Part shown: positions 47,305 to 60,058 of the stretch, in pieces | Position numbering within the stretch: position 1 is the stretch's first letter | Layout of the letters: every line of letters starts with the position of its first letter | Origin: Phragmites australis | Lineage: Eukaryota; Streptophyta; Magnoliopsida; Poales; Poaceae | Assembly: GCF_958298935.1 (NCBI RefSeq) | Contig: NC_084937.1 | Location: forward strand, 22,763,568-22,827,567 | DNA: 64,000 bases | Reading direction: 5' to 3' | Position numbers and translations under genes: made by a program | Notes under the pieces: model-generated | What the model saw: the letters and a program-made list of their open reading frames with translations, nothing else | Database searches by the model: none | What the model was told of the DNA's origin: nothing

Positions 47305-47507
47305 CTGGCTCGCCGTTTACTGTAGCAAAAGTGTTTTTCTAAAAAAGAATTTATAGGTATTTGAAAATATACCATATTAATAAAGTTTGTTTCATGATAA
47401 ATCTAATAATATAAATATTTTAAGTACCTATAAATCTTTTTAGGAAAAAATATACATCAAATTTGCTATACGAAAAGGCGATAGTAAGTAAACAGAAGTG
47501 GAGCCAA
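47305..47507. mobile_element. Stowaway-like MITE (TA target site)
   Basis: Inverted ends ctggctc and gagccaa are bounded by TA on both sides (47303-47304, 47508-47509). The arms stay complementary with small indels for most of the 203 bases (for example tttataggtatttgaaaata against its inverse near 47420-47445), so the strand can fold into one long hairpin. The TA target site fits Tc1/mariner MITEs; the termini are not the classic ctccctccg. Confidence 0.65.
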
Positions 47508-47509
47508 TA

Positions 47510-50254
47510 CTAATTAGTGATCTGATCAGCATACCGTGTAGTCTTTTGGCTAATAAAATGGTCTTCTCAAAAATTAAGTATGCTTTTCTCAGTAAGCTAA
47601 GGTCACTAGCAGGATAGTTTTTTAAACATTAATTAGATGTTTATCTAATCTAAATAAAAAGATGATGTGTCCATCAATTTAAAGATAAGAGAAGATGATT
47701 GTTTTTTTAAAGAAACTAACTTTTTGAGCAATTAGAAAATAAAGTTATGTTTGGTTCATGCTTAATGGTGCCACACTAACCTTAGCTAAGTGTGGTTTGT
47801 CATAAAAAATGTTGACACCAAATTATTAACTGCATGTGTAGCAAAGTTAGTCAAAGAAATTGAGTATATGACGTGTAAACTAGGAGCTAACAAAGTGTGA
47901 CTTGGACACCATTGAGGTAGTCACTCAAACATTTATCTAAAAATACATAGTATGACTAAGCTTAGACATGACAAGATTAGACACAAACTAAACATACTCT
48001 AAATTGCCTTAGGAATTTAATAAAACTAACAACACACATACATACATTGAGAACTTATTTCTTAAGAGCCATTTATTACTCCCTCTTATCTTATATGTCA
48101 CTAAAAATAAAGCATTGAGAGTGGTATAAGCACATCTACGATTTAAATTCCTTTTTTTTATTTTATCTCACTCGTTTATCTCAATACAATAGTATTAATA
48201 ATTGTATTCTAAACACTTCAGTAATGATACTACATGTGGCAAAAATAAAAAGAGTAATGATACTGTATGTGGTAAAGATACTGCCGATAGAGAACATGCC
48301 ATGAGCAGGTCTGTTTCTACTCTCTGTGACAATTTGAGTTCCGGGCGTGTGACGTTCACTAATTTGAACTCGCGGTTGCACCATGAAAACCATCGAAGGC
48401 TGGTGTCCGTTCGACAGGGAAAAGTAGTTTGATGTCGCATCAGAAAGGCCGAGGACGTCGGCAGTGGGCCTTTGCAGCATTGATCCTAGTGCTACCATGA
48501 TCAGGAGATATACGTGCTTTTTTATTAGCAACACTGACACAACTGTCTGGAATCGTTTCCCTTTTTTAAGGGCAGAATAAGATTCGTTTTTTCTGATGGG
48601 CTGATATGACTACCCTCAGTTTCTGTTCTTGTGTGGCACATCAACTCCCCAGGAATTTTTCCGCTGGTGACTGGTGAGAGCCTGAGAGGACTAAACTAGA
48701 CGTGCATGCAAGCCTTTAGCGACAATTCGTCCGGAATTTGGAATAATACGCCTCACTTTTCCAACTTTCACTATATCGTTCTGTTGTCTTCCTATATTTG
48801 TAGCTTGAGATATTCGGGAGTAATCGTTCCAATGAACCTTCTAAATGCAGAACAGTGTATTTCGTATAAAGTTCAGACGGCCAATTTACTATAGCCAATG
48901 GCGCATGGTCCCTAGCGATGGATCCAGAAATTTTTGACAGCGTAGTCAAACTTTATGCTACCGGTCCAACTTTGATTTTGCTCGAGCTAAAACTACCAAA
49001 GTTCAGTTGGATACTAGTCTATTCTACGTGGCCTGGCAGTGACCTAGGCTCGCCGGGCCTGGCTCCACCTCTCATGGTCCCCGATCATCCAGCTTAGCTT
49101 CTACTGCAAATTCACCATCCAAACGGCTGAATTCGTTCCTTCCAATACAACCAAATGACCCTTGTAAGTCTTAAATTGAGTGCTAAGGAAAAAGGAAGCA
49201 AGAAGTAGAAGCGTAACCATATGGTTCAATCTCTTGTATCGGTCAGAACTGATTCACATCTCCATGTTTTTCAGCTGCCCATACGCGTCGCATCAGAAAC
49301 AGCACATCGGTTTGATGACAGGATTCGATTATGAGGCCCACTCATAACTCATTGGCGCCATGGTACTCGCCATGCCCATGCCATGCCCAGAGTCCACCAA
49401 GGCACCAAGCCATGCGCATGCGTGCTCAGCCCACTCAACAGTCAAGACTGCCGGCAGTTATGCGCCGCAAAAGGTTCAGGATGCGGCCCGTGGGCTATCC
49501 ACATCCGCCAGCTTTCCAAATCCAAAACCCAAAACGGAACCCATATATGTACAAATTCAGTTACCGATAGAGGATAAGAATAGAGTTATAGTCAGATCCA
49601 TATTTTTAACCTATAAATATTGAACATTACTGTTGTAACTATAAATATGACAAACATATGAATATGGAGAAAAATATCCGTAGTTGTACCTATAGAATAT
49701 AGACAAGATGGCCCAACCTCATTAAAAAAATCTATCTAAATATCGTTCATCTTGTGTTTGGTTTCTCTATCTTGGTGTGCTTCCTCATAACCCTAACGGA
49801 ACCCGTCACGTTTCGGCTAATCAACAGATCAGCATCTCCTAATCATTTTGGAAGCTAACCACTGCCTTCTAATCATGATGCACGCCAAGATTGAGACAAC
49901 GAAACTCAAAGTGACCTGAGCTAAAGACGAAAAGCATCAGCAAAAAAAAAAAAAGCCCACGAAGGGAAAAGGAGAGAGTGATTAGCGCAGGCAATGGCAG
50001 CAGGCGCGCGCGTTAGTTGGGAGACAGCCCAAGCCCCACCACTCCGCCGGTTCGATGGCACCGCACCACCACCCACCCCGCCCGCGCGCATGTGCCGTCC
50101 GTCGACCACTCGTCCACCCATCATGCGCGGGCGTGCGGGTTCCCACCGTGCTTTCGAACACGAAAAGGGCAACGGCGAGCAGACGACGCCCAACCGCGGC
50201 GTGCGTGCGAGCGACGGGGGCCTTCCGGCTGCCTACGCGCGTTGTTCATTCTGA
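47510..50254. other. Intergenic DNA, no recognised gene
   Basis: AT-rich to about 48200, with a possible Stowaway terminus (actccctcttatc) near 48077, then mixed sequence. 49930-50230 is GC-rich, with long composition-driven frames on both strands but no domain. No RNA gene or promoter was recognised. Confidence 0.5.
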
Positions 50255-51930
50255 TGTAGGATTGAGAATAGTGATCAGAAGAAGTAAATAGACGTCTTAT
50301 AATTTTTATGGTTTTTTCTGTTTTAACACTCAACGTATCTTAAAACTAAAAATGAAAGTAAAAATAAAAAAGAGATGAGTTGTTATGAAAATCTTTATAT
50401 GGTTTTCATGGATGTAAATGAACTTTAGTTTTCATCAAAAAATCATTTCTCGAGTCGTTATCACAAAAGAAAGTAACTCGAAGAAAGAAATCTAAGACTC
50501 AAATAAAAATCATTGGAAGAAAAAAATTATCAAGATGTAAGTGAATTCAAGATCAACTTAAAATGTGAATTTTTATGCCTCTAGCAATATGAAAAATAAC
50601 TTCACAACAAAATAAGAGATCACTGGAAGAAGATGAATATAAGCATAAGAAGAAACATACACTTTATTTTTTACAAATATCAATCCTATTTTAATCAAAT
50701 TATAAAATAGTTTTACTCACAAAAGCTCTCATATATACATAGGCTAAAATATCATATTCATATAATCTAAAACTTTAACACAAGACTCTTAAATGATTAG
50801 CTTAAGCTACCTTCACAGTTCTACCCCTCTATTTATAAGTTTAGAGAAGTAGTTTAGCTTTTAAATTTTTTCCCAACATACTCCTCTCTTCTAATGACTT
50901 TCTACCTATCACGAGAGCATTTTGATCTATTTTCACTCTGTTCATCGAACAGTTGTGACTTCTTCATGACTTAGCTTCGTCTTGACGTAAACTTCACAAT
51001 GATATCACGCGCACTTCATCATTCCACGATTTTGAGGCTAAACCGTAAAACTGCCTTGTACGCTTCTCAAAACTTGACTCACTACCACTTGCTTAAGCCT
51101 TAAGCAAGTATACTGATGTCAACATATATACTCTATTTTGCAATTTTGACCATCGACAAGTCTTTCCCGCTCCTGATTCTTTGGGCCATCTTGTCACTTG
51201 CATCGACATCCTCTTTGTTTGATTTTGTCAATACGCCATCTTCATTAACCATCTCATACTTTTCTTGACTTCCATATGCATAGCTAGGATCATCTTTGAC
51301 TCCGTTCGACCTTCTCGATCGTCTGGCACCAAGCACCCTACTTAGCTCCGATCATCCCGTCATCGACCATCAAGTTGCATCCATCATCTGTACAACACAA
51401 GACAAACAAATATGCAGCTCCAACACCATTATAGATCAGTTAAAATCAAAATTCTCTGTTGAAAAACTCATTCCAGACAAATCGTAAATGTCAGATGATT
51501 CGGCGTTGCTAACTATTCATTGCTAGACCATTCAGCATGTATATTTTTACCAGAAGCTATTTTGCAACCTATATGAAATAAATGCTTCAGTGTACACATC
51601 GGACCGTCTAGCGTGTACAAATATTCTTTCTCTGAAAATTTTCTTCTCTAAAAAAAATAGTCTGATGGACACTTCTGCCCAACGACGAACTATCCGACGT
51701 ATTTATCCTTGTCAGAACCTATTTACATATTCTCTGAAAGAATTAGTTCAGTGTGCACATCCTCTATCGCCGCACCATCCGATGTACACTTTAATTTTCG
51801 CCTCTAGCTTGAAATACTCTAATGTTTGCAATGCTACATCATCGAATCATCTAGTGTGTACAAAATCTCTAGCATCGGACCATCCGACCTATGCAATTTT
51901 TCTAGATCAGAGACAAAAATGACAAATCAA
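50255..51930 (-). repeat. SIRE-like LTR relic, reverse orientation
   Basis: Reverse-complement reading gives the same landmarks as the LTR at 29220-31280. A related string around a tgaac-rich segment and gataggtagaaagtc (50905-50920) corresponds to gtggtaggtagaaatg (30496-30511). A TATA-like tataaataga with aggggtagaact (50820-50840) and repeated ccggaccatccg-type motifs (51590-51900) are also shared. No coding part and no second LTR adjoin it, so it is a solo LTR or a fragment. The borders are estimates. Confidence 0.65.
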
Positions 51931-52370
51931 TTTTCTCTGTAATTTTAATTAAACATGATCATAATTATAATACACAGTAATACTCCTACCATCCCAAAAT
52001 TATCCAACCAAATCAATCCATCGTAACAATTACTCATTATAAATAAATTAATCCATCGTATTTTATTTTAGTTTCCCATCTGGCAGCTGCAGAGGGCGTA
52101 CCGGAGCGGGGGCGATGCCATGACTGATGGATGAGTGGGCATGGCGGCGGCCGGTGTTGGATGGGTGGACGAGTGGGACATCATCATGATTGGTGCGGTG
52201 GTTTGAGTGCTAGGAGTACTACATAGTACGGAGGGCACGTCCGTCCGCCGTGAGACGGCCACGGTGCATGAACAACGGCGGTGGCCGGTGGCCGGTGGGC
52301 AAGCCACGTGGGTAACGAGACAAAAAGGTCGGGAAACGTCGCCGTGGCCTGACTGGACATTAGCCACTAT
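51931..52370. other. Intergenic DNA, no recognised gene
   Basis: Short AT-rich part, then a GC-rich patch (52080-52330) with frames on both strands that show no conserved motif. Confidence 0.5.
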
Positions 52371-52672
52371 GACCCTGTTGGTTTCCGTTTATCAACACTT
52401 TCTATTTGTAGAAAAGTTAATAAGTTAATAAATTGGAACAAATATTAAATTTATTGCTGACTTATGTCTTTTCGGATAAGCTGATTTCTGATAAAATAAA
52501 CTAAAAATTAATAAGCTGACTGAGATCAAATTTTCTAAAAAGCTGGTATGATGATAGCCTAAAAATCAAACCAATAAACTAATTGCTTTTCTCAGAAGTC
52601 ATAAGCAATTTTTCAGATAAGCAACTTTTCAGAAAAAACTTGTAAGTTTTAGCTACGTTAAATAGGACCTAT
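52371..52672. mobile_element. Possible MITE
   Basis: It starts gaccctgttggtttcc and ends near ttaaataggacc, an approximate inverted pair. The interior repeats gct-ga-taagc-type strings in both orientations (ggataagctgatttctg, cagataagcaac). Such gaccctgtttggtttcc ends are frequent in grass MITEs. No clean target duplication was found. Confidence 0.4.
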
Positions 52673-52979
52673 ATAGCAGAAGACGACGAATCTATGAGGT
52701 AAATAGGAGCAGGAAAAAAAGTTAGCCAAAAACTATTGATAAATCCGATTTACTGGTCTATCAGTGGATTTCAGTAAAAAAAATTATTATGTTTATAGAT
52801 ATTTTGTTTGAAATTTATTTAAAATTTGTCTGAATTTTATCTGACATCAATAAATCATATTTATCTATAACCTTTGATAAATTTTATTTATTAGTAAAAA
52901 AATCTATATAGAGTATTACACAAAATATAAGAGCACAAGATCAGTAGACGGAGATGGATTATATGGTATAATTAGTGGT

Positions 52980-54070
52980 CTCAACCACGGTTCAAAAAAC
53001 CGACAATAACCGCTCAAAAACCGTGATAACCGACATTCTCAGTCCGGTCCGGTTTCAGAAATCGAATGGTAACCGAATTTGAATTAAAAAATTCGAAAAA
53101 ATAATAAAATAAATTTTTTTAAAAAAATCTTAAAAAAACTAGACACAATTCTAAGACCTTCTGTGAATTTTTTTTTTCAAAAATAATATCGTTTGCATCA
53201 TATTCTATAGGGAGGAAGTTTGAAAAAAATAAAAAAATTGAAGCGTGCGGCTCAGTTATTAACTCATGTTAAGGAAAAGTTTAACATACAAACACATATT
53301 TTTCTTGTGTAAAACATATTTTAATAGAATCTTTAAAATTAATTTCACTTTATTTAGAGTTTTATTAATTTCTCTATGATTTTTACAAAGTTCACAAGCA
53401 TAAAGTAAACATGTTAAGAAACAATACTGTAATTAATTTTTTCATGTCTACTATTATTTTTTCTATGTAAATCATAGTATAAATAAGCTAATGAAAGTGG
53501 TTTCACTAATTTTTGAGGTGTGATGGGTCAGTTATGAATTAATCTAGTCGCAACACATTTAAACAATCATGCATGTTACAATAACTAATTCATGAGTTCA
53601 TGTATTTTTAAAAGACATAGGATCATGTAAAAAGACTAACAAAATTAGTTTCATGATTTTTGGATTAGCAAAGAGTAAACTATGTATTTAACTTGGTTTA
53701 ACAAATACAATTTCTCATAGAAAATTTTGAACTTTTTTATGAGTATAAATACTTTGATCATGTAGATCATGTTACAAGGAAACCAAAAAAAATTGTTCAC
53801 TTGATTTGAAGCTCAGATGAATTAGTTATTGATTTTACAAGATTGAGATAATTTTTGGGTTTTTTTTAAACTTCACTGAAAATCGAGAAAACCGCGCGAT
53901 AAATCGAGAAAACCGAGCGGTTACCGACAATACGAAAAATTCGAGAAAACCGCTCAATAAATCGCAAAAACCGCTAAACCCTAAAATCACGATTTTTTTT
54001 TTCAAATTTCAAATTTTACTAAATAAATTTTGTCCGAATTTTTTTAAATTTTTGATCATTACCTCGGTAA
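52980..54070. mobile_element. Non-autonomous hAT-like element with accg-rich ends
   Basis: Both ends are dense in the same short motifs as the hAT at 5340-10313 (aataaccg, ggtaaccg, aaatcgagaaaaccg). Just inside the left end, gaatttgaattaaaaaattc then actagacacaattctaagac parallels the inverted right end of that hAT. The interior from about 53138 to 53700 also matches the MULE at 40930-41330 (caattctaagacctt, aaataatatc-tttgcatcat, gtttcatgatttttggatta). It encodes nothing. The borders are approximate. Confidence 0.65.
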
Positions 54071-54540
54071 GGTGAACCTTGTCTCAACAAGATGACAATG
54101 CTGACGGCAATGACACGCATTTTACAGGTTAGCACCATACATCATGTCAGACGCTTACGAGTCTTGATTCTTGAAGCCAGTCACTCGAAATACGGCAGAT
54201 TTGAACCTTTCCCTTCACTTTTCCACGGAACCTACCCCACGGTGGCAGAAACACCTGCAGAGTAAAAAAAGCTTTCGACTGACAGATACAGCCCACACGG
54301 GCAGCACGCGGGACCCACCGCTCACGGCCGGTGTGCTGTGCCAGTGAGCTTTGCATCGATCATTAATGGAGCAGCAGCAGCAGCCGCTGGCGCCGCCAAT
54401 AAATAAACCCCACTCGCCTTGCGCCTCCTGCCATTAACACCAGATCCTAGCCCGCCATTAATGCCGCTAACCCGAGCTCGAGATTGAAGGAGAGGTGTGC
54501 GCGTGGAGCGCGACCACGACGACCACGACGCGCGCCGCCG

Positions 54541-54548
54541 TTTATAAG
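54541..54548 (+). promoter_or_regulatory. Probable TATA box of BRX-like gene
   Basis: The sequence tttataag lies 107 bases upstream of the start codon, in otherwise GC-rich DNA. Called from motif and spacing. Confidence 0.6.
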
Positions 54549-54654
54549 CGCACGCCGCCCTCGGCTCCGGTCTCTTTCCGTCTGCTGCTGTCACTGTCAC
54601 CGCGCGTCCGTGAGCTGAGCTCGGCGGCGCGTAGGCACCGACGCACCGGAGGGG

Positions 54655-57600
54655 ATGCTCACGTGCATCGCGTGCTCGAAGCAGCAGCTCGCCAGCGGCG
54701 GGCCGCCGCCGCAGGAGCCGCCGGAGGACGAGGACCCCGTTGATGGCGGCATCGGCGGCGGCGCGGCGACTCCCAGCACGCGGCATGCCATCAGGGCGCT
54801 CACCGCCCAGGTGGGAGTGGAGTTCCTCTTCGGTTTTCGATTTATTTTTCTCGTTTGCTGGCGTTTTGGTTGTGAAGTTACCAGTAAGTTTTTCCTTCAA
54901 ATGCACCTTGTTAATTAACGTCGAACTTGGAATCGGCGCAAGGTTGTCGAATTTAGGTGCTCAGGTTCTTGGGATTTGTCAATCTGTACAAATTTGATGG
55001 AAGTCTGAAGCTTTGAGCACTTCGTATCTCGTTTCGAGGCTGTGGAATCAGATCGGATGGGATTCGGGCGCGTGAATTGACGGGGGCTTTTCTTGAGTTC
55101 AGATCAAAGACATGGCGTTGAAGGCGTCGGGGGCGTACCGGCACTGCAAGCCCTGCGCAGGCTCGGCGGCGGCGGCCTCGCGGCGGCACCACCCCTACCA
55201 CCACCGCGGCGGCAGCGGCTTCGGGGGATCCGACGCCGGCTCGGGATCCGAGCGCTTCCACTACGCGTACCGGCACGCCGGGAGCTCGGCGGCCTCGACG
55301 CCGCGGCTGCGCGGCGGCGGCGCCGCCCTGTCAAGCGGGGATGCCACGCCATCCATAAGCGTGCGCACCGACTTCCCCGCCGGTGACGAGGAGGACGACG
55401 AGATGGCGTCAGAAGGTTGCGGCTCTGGCGGCAAGGAGGAGGACGCGAAGGAGTGGGTGGCACAGGTGGAGCCCGGCGTGCTCATCACCTTCGTCTCACT
55501 GGCGCAAGGTGGCAACGACCTCAAACGAATTCGGTTCAGGTGCGTTCCTTCGCCTACTTGGGATGAATTTTCACTTTTAGTTCACAAGTCGATTACTTGC
55601 TCACAAATATTCCATTTGCTTTGTCCTTTTGAGCAAACTTGATTGAGATTTTAGTGTACACTACATGTGAATATAGCAATTTTTGGTGGTAAATTTTGTT
55701 AAATATGTCTAGATAGATGAGACAAACTGTCATGTTTTGGGTGCTTCTCCTGAACTAGCTGTTCCTAAAGGTGAAAATTGAGCAGTTGACCTGTTGTAAA
55801 TGGTTAAAGAACTCCCTGTGAATCAAATTTCCAACAGTAATTATTTTATTGACTGGTTACATAGTAGAATCACTACAATTCCTCGAGTTAAAATCTTGGG
55901 CCAGCTTTGCTAAGCCTTCACATCTAAAATTTTCTAAATAATGGCTCATGTTTTAGTTTTGCTCTAGTTCTGTGGCTCAAAAGCTTTTGAGTAATCATCC
56001 AATCTCCAACAACCCTCTAGATCAGGGGACGCTAGAGATTTAAAAACTTATTGCACGATAATAGTATTTCCCAGTTTCTCAGCTGAGCGGAATCCAGATT
56101 GGACTTGAGGATGGATGAAAAGCATGTCATGCCCTTGGAATAGCCACATAGAGGTTCCTTAAAATAAGTACCAGAATGTCAGTATGTCACTCCACTGCTG
56201 ACTCCTATGTAATCTCATTAGTGTGGCCCTTATTATCTGTGTGCAGCTTGTTGCTTGCAGATGCTTTTAAATTGCACATAAGCACATTCAGCACATAGTA
56301 AATCCCTTATTATTGTGGAATCTGGATTTTTACTATTTTCTATGTAACCTCATTAGTTTGCCCCTTATTATCTGTGTGCAGCTTGTTGCTTGCAGATGCT
56401 TTTTGATTGCACATAAGCACATTCGGCATATAGTAAATCCCTTATTATTCTGGAATCTGGATTTTACTATTTGCTAAGTTTGCAAGGGAAACAACCTGGT
56501 GCATTGTTAATGACAGGCACAATAGAAAAAAATGGATATTCCATTGTCAACTCTATGACAGAGAGCTCCATTTAACTCACCTGCTGCAGCCAGGCCGAAG
56601 TCCATACATGTCGGCATGCATGTTCTAGAGTCAGTAGATTTAGAATTTTAAGCCATGCATTGAAGAGGTTAAAGGATCATGTCAGTTGCCCACCGTGGAA
56701 GCTCGAGAGGATCAAAGAGTTTTGAATTTACTACTACTAGTACGCTGTGGGGCAAGTCCAGTTTGTGCATTTGTGCTGCTTTAGTCTGTCCATACCATGT
56801 ACATTTATTGTACTGGAGATGCTGCTTCCGTTTTGGAAGAGGTAACACTATCAGACAAGGCCACAACCCATATCTCTTCTGTATGGTCAATAAAGAAGCT
56901 AAATGGAAAGAGTAGTAGAACAGACAAGTGTTAAGTTCTGCTATACTCTCTCTTCCCTTTGGCCTTTTGTTACAGAGAAATGGTTGGTGTTGGTTTATGG
57001 TCTTATTGGTATGCAGTTTGGGTCCCTCCACAACGGATTATCAGGGGAACCATCCAACAGATTAGCTGTTTGGCAGTCCTATTCCAAGTAATGGTGCTAC
57101 CCTCATTAGTAGATCTTACAAATCACTATTGCAAACTTAATCTGGACACTATAAAAGAAAGTCTACATGTAAAGATGTGCTTACTGTAAATTTGTAGTGT
57201 TCAGATTAAGTCTATAATGGTCGTTTGTAGATTTGTAGTAGTAGTTTTTTTTATAAGATTCTTGGGAGGAGTTCCTCATGGCCAGCTATGCTCGTTGGCC
57301 CACTAGTATTAAGATATATAATATTATTTTATGGACTGAATACAAGCTGGATCTTAAGATGAGTGCAGGTGTCTTGTTTTTTGTATATTGGTTCCAGATC
57401 TGGGGAAGGAGGGACATAGGATGTAGTAGTGTGTGGATCACTGGTTAAGTTTGGTAACATTGGTTTGACAACCAATGCTACCATGGGATGCACTGTGCCA
57501 TTCTGTGAGCTTATTGGCCAGTTGATTAATATGTTTTTAGTTCTATGAAGCTCCCCATGGACACCGCCTTTTGTCTGCGCAGTTGATTACGGATTTCTCT

Positions 57601-59044
57601 CTCAGCTTTAGGGGCATAGAAACCACAGTAAATAGCTAGTGGTGGACCATCTGAATTGTAATCTCTCCTATTGCCCCTTTAGCATGATATATGATTACCA
57701 TAGGGATGGAGTTACTGGTGATTCGTGCTTCACATACTGTCTTCTATACTTGAGATTTTAACTATCTAGGTCAGTCGATTCTGAATGATGTCATATATTT
57801 TGGGGGCTGTATTTAGCTCTCCATCAGTTCTACATTCGCATTGCCAGGAGAAGTTGGTAGGTTCCCTGTATGTTTGTATGAGCTGAACCTAGGGTTCTGT
57901 TAAACTTTTTCTTGGTTTGAATGTGAGTCAAATAGAGCTCTGCAAGTCAAGAATTTGTCAGGCATGCATCATGATTTAATCTTGGGTTTGAACCTGCATG
58001 CTTGCCTATCTGTTTCTTAAAAGTTATTTGCAGCTGTAATTTACCATATCACGACTTTGTTCTTTTGCATGTAACGGTGTATGATAGCCGTGAGATGTTC
58101 AACAAATGGCAAGCACAAAGGTGGTGGGCTGAAAATTATGACAAAGTTATGGAACTTTACAATGTCCAGAAGTTTAACCAAACAGTCCCTCTCCCCACTA
58201 CTCCAAAATCTGAAGATGAGGTGAGGACACTACTCAATTTATCCTTTCTATCTGTTTCAATAGCTACAAATTTGTTTCATGTTGTAACTGCTACGTTCCG
58301 CTACATTGTTCGATGACATTTGTTTCTTCCTATAGAGCTCCAAGGAAGACATTCCGGTAACACCGCCGCTGGACAAGGAGAGACTACCTCGAACTTTCCG
58401 TAGACCAATGTCAAGTGGTGGAGTGATGGGCTACTCTTCATCAGATTCTCTCGAGCATCACTCGAACCACTACTGTAATGGCCACCACCACCACCATCAT
58501 GGACACCAATGCTGTGACTCAATGGGCTTGGCATCAACACCAAAGTTGTCAAGTATCAGTGGAGCCAAGACAGAGACCTCATCGATGGATGCATCAACGA
58601 GGACAAGCTCGTCTCCTGAAGAGGTCGACAGATCAGGTGAGCTCTCGGTGTCCATCAGCAATGCAAGCGACCAGGAGAGGGAGTGGGTTGAGGAAGATGA
58701 GCCTGGTGTATATATTACCATCCGGGCTTTGCCTGGTGGCATCAGGGAACTTCGGCGCGTTCGATTCAGGTTCGTCTTCCATACTGCTTCAGCACTTCCA
58801 TTAGTGGGCTCTGTAAAAGGGATAGATTTGCAATGTGATCTGAACCGCTGAGCATAACTATGGTCTTAATCAGAAAGAACCTAAACCTGATAATGAAATT
58901 TAATTATATTACTCTGCGTGTTGCTTCCCAGTAACTGCTCACTTACATCAGTATTCCGCTTGCAGCCGGGAGAAGTTCAGCGAGATGCATGCCAGGCTAT
59001 GGTGGGAGGAGAACCGAGCGAGGATACACAAACAGTACCTCTGA
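54655..59044 (+). CDS. BRXL: BREVIS RADIX-like protein
   Basis: BRX proteins are plant-specific regulators of root growth and phloem development. They attach to the plasma membrane and act with auxin- and kinase-linked partners. Five exons: 54655-54810, 55103-55539, 58088-58220, 58336-58769 and 58966-59044, all GT/AG, giving 1239 nt and 412 aa. The N-terminus MLTCIACSKQQL has the Cys pair known as a membrane (palmitoylation) site, and the conserved segment RHAIRALTAQIKDMALK crosses the first splice. The first BRX domain spans about residues 168-226 (EWVAQVEPGVLITFVSL, then RFSREMFNKWQAQRWWAENY). The second spans about 356-412 (EWVEEDEPGVYITIRALPGG, then RFSREKFSEMHARLWWEENR). Between them is a His-rich stretch (HHHHHHGH) and a Ser-rich linker. 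Both domains are cut by a phase-2 intron at the same position. The gene appears intact. Which grass BRX-like paralogue this is cannot be decided here. Confidence 0.94.
56205..56474 (+). repeat. Tandem duplication of 135 bp in BRX-like intron 2
   Basis: The unit at 56205-56339 is repeated at 56340-56474 with scattered substitutions (shared ccttattatctgtgtgcagc and ttgcttgcagatgctttt). It lies wholly in the 2.5-kb second intron and has no coding content. Confidence 0.9.
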
Positions 59045-59600
59045 GAAGAAACGCCCATCAGCATCAGAACAAACACCGAAAACTGCTTCTTCAGCTGAGC
59101 TGATAATCCATGCTTGTACATCTGGCACTAACACTTCTCTATCTGTGGTCTGATTGTGTATTTCGACCTTTGTTTGATGCTTCTACTAACCTAGGATCCC
59201 CATTCCCGGTAATCCACATGTTCTCTCAATCTTTTCACGGTTTTCTCTTCAGTTTTGAACAGGCAGTTTGTGTGAGGAACTCATTTAGCTCAAAAGGGTG
59301 CTTTAGCCTAGGAAAATAAAATGTATGTCGTCACTCCTGAACCTGTAGTTTCCGGCAACCAAAGGCCTGTTTTGATTGTCATGGATACTTAGCATATTAA
59401 TGTTCAATTATACTAACCTGTTGTTTCCCATTGGACAAGATATACATAGGTCATCTGATAAGGGACATAATTTGGATAGCTCATGAAGCATCTACGTATC
59501 TCATGAAACATCTACATAGTATAAGGAAATTTGAATTTTACTATTAAGAACAAGAAGTCAATTTGAGTTTTATCTCTAATACATGTTTCATAAAGGTTTA
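59045..59600. other. BRX-like 3' UTR and intergenic DNA
   Basis: Probable 3' UTR to about 59320 (an aataaaatg string near 59313 may serve polyadenylation), then AT-rich sequence with no gene before the Gypsy LTR. Confidence 0.5.
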
Positions 59601-60058
59601 TCTTAGTCAACAAGAATTGTGATGTCATTGCATGTCACTATATTACTAGAAGAGTCTTATAAGTTGTCCTCGTCAATTTAGTTGTTATCTAGTTGGCTGA
59701 TAGTTATCATATTAGTTGTGTAAGACCTTGGAGTCTATAAATGGAAGCAATGCTCTCTAGCTTTGTAACTTGACATGTACTCACTACCTATCAATATAAC
59801 TTGATGTTCCTATTTCAGATCTTGGATTAGATCTCTTCTTGAGCTTTGGATTAAGCTCTTGCTGTTTGTGGATTCAAACTTCTCTTAGGGCACTATCTAC
59901 TAGCACGTTGAAGTCATTCCTTCAACATTTTATGCTAGACCTTCATATCAGCATATTAGAGAGGTTTGTCAAATAAATTGTGATGCATCAGATTGGTATC
60001 AGAGCCTCGTTGATCAACTCCAACTGTTGTCTTCTTTGTGGGAAACCTGTAGTAAGAC

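Noticed and set aside
46668..47375. 235-codon minus-strand frame overlapping the PDAT1 start
   Set aside because: It overlaps the PDAT1 N-terminal exon in another frame and runs through the CT-rich leader. No domain is present.
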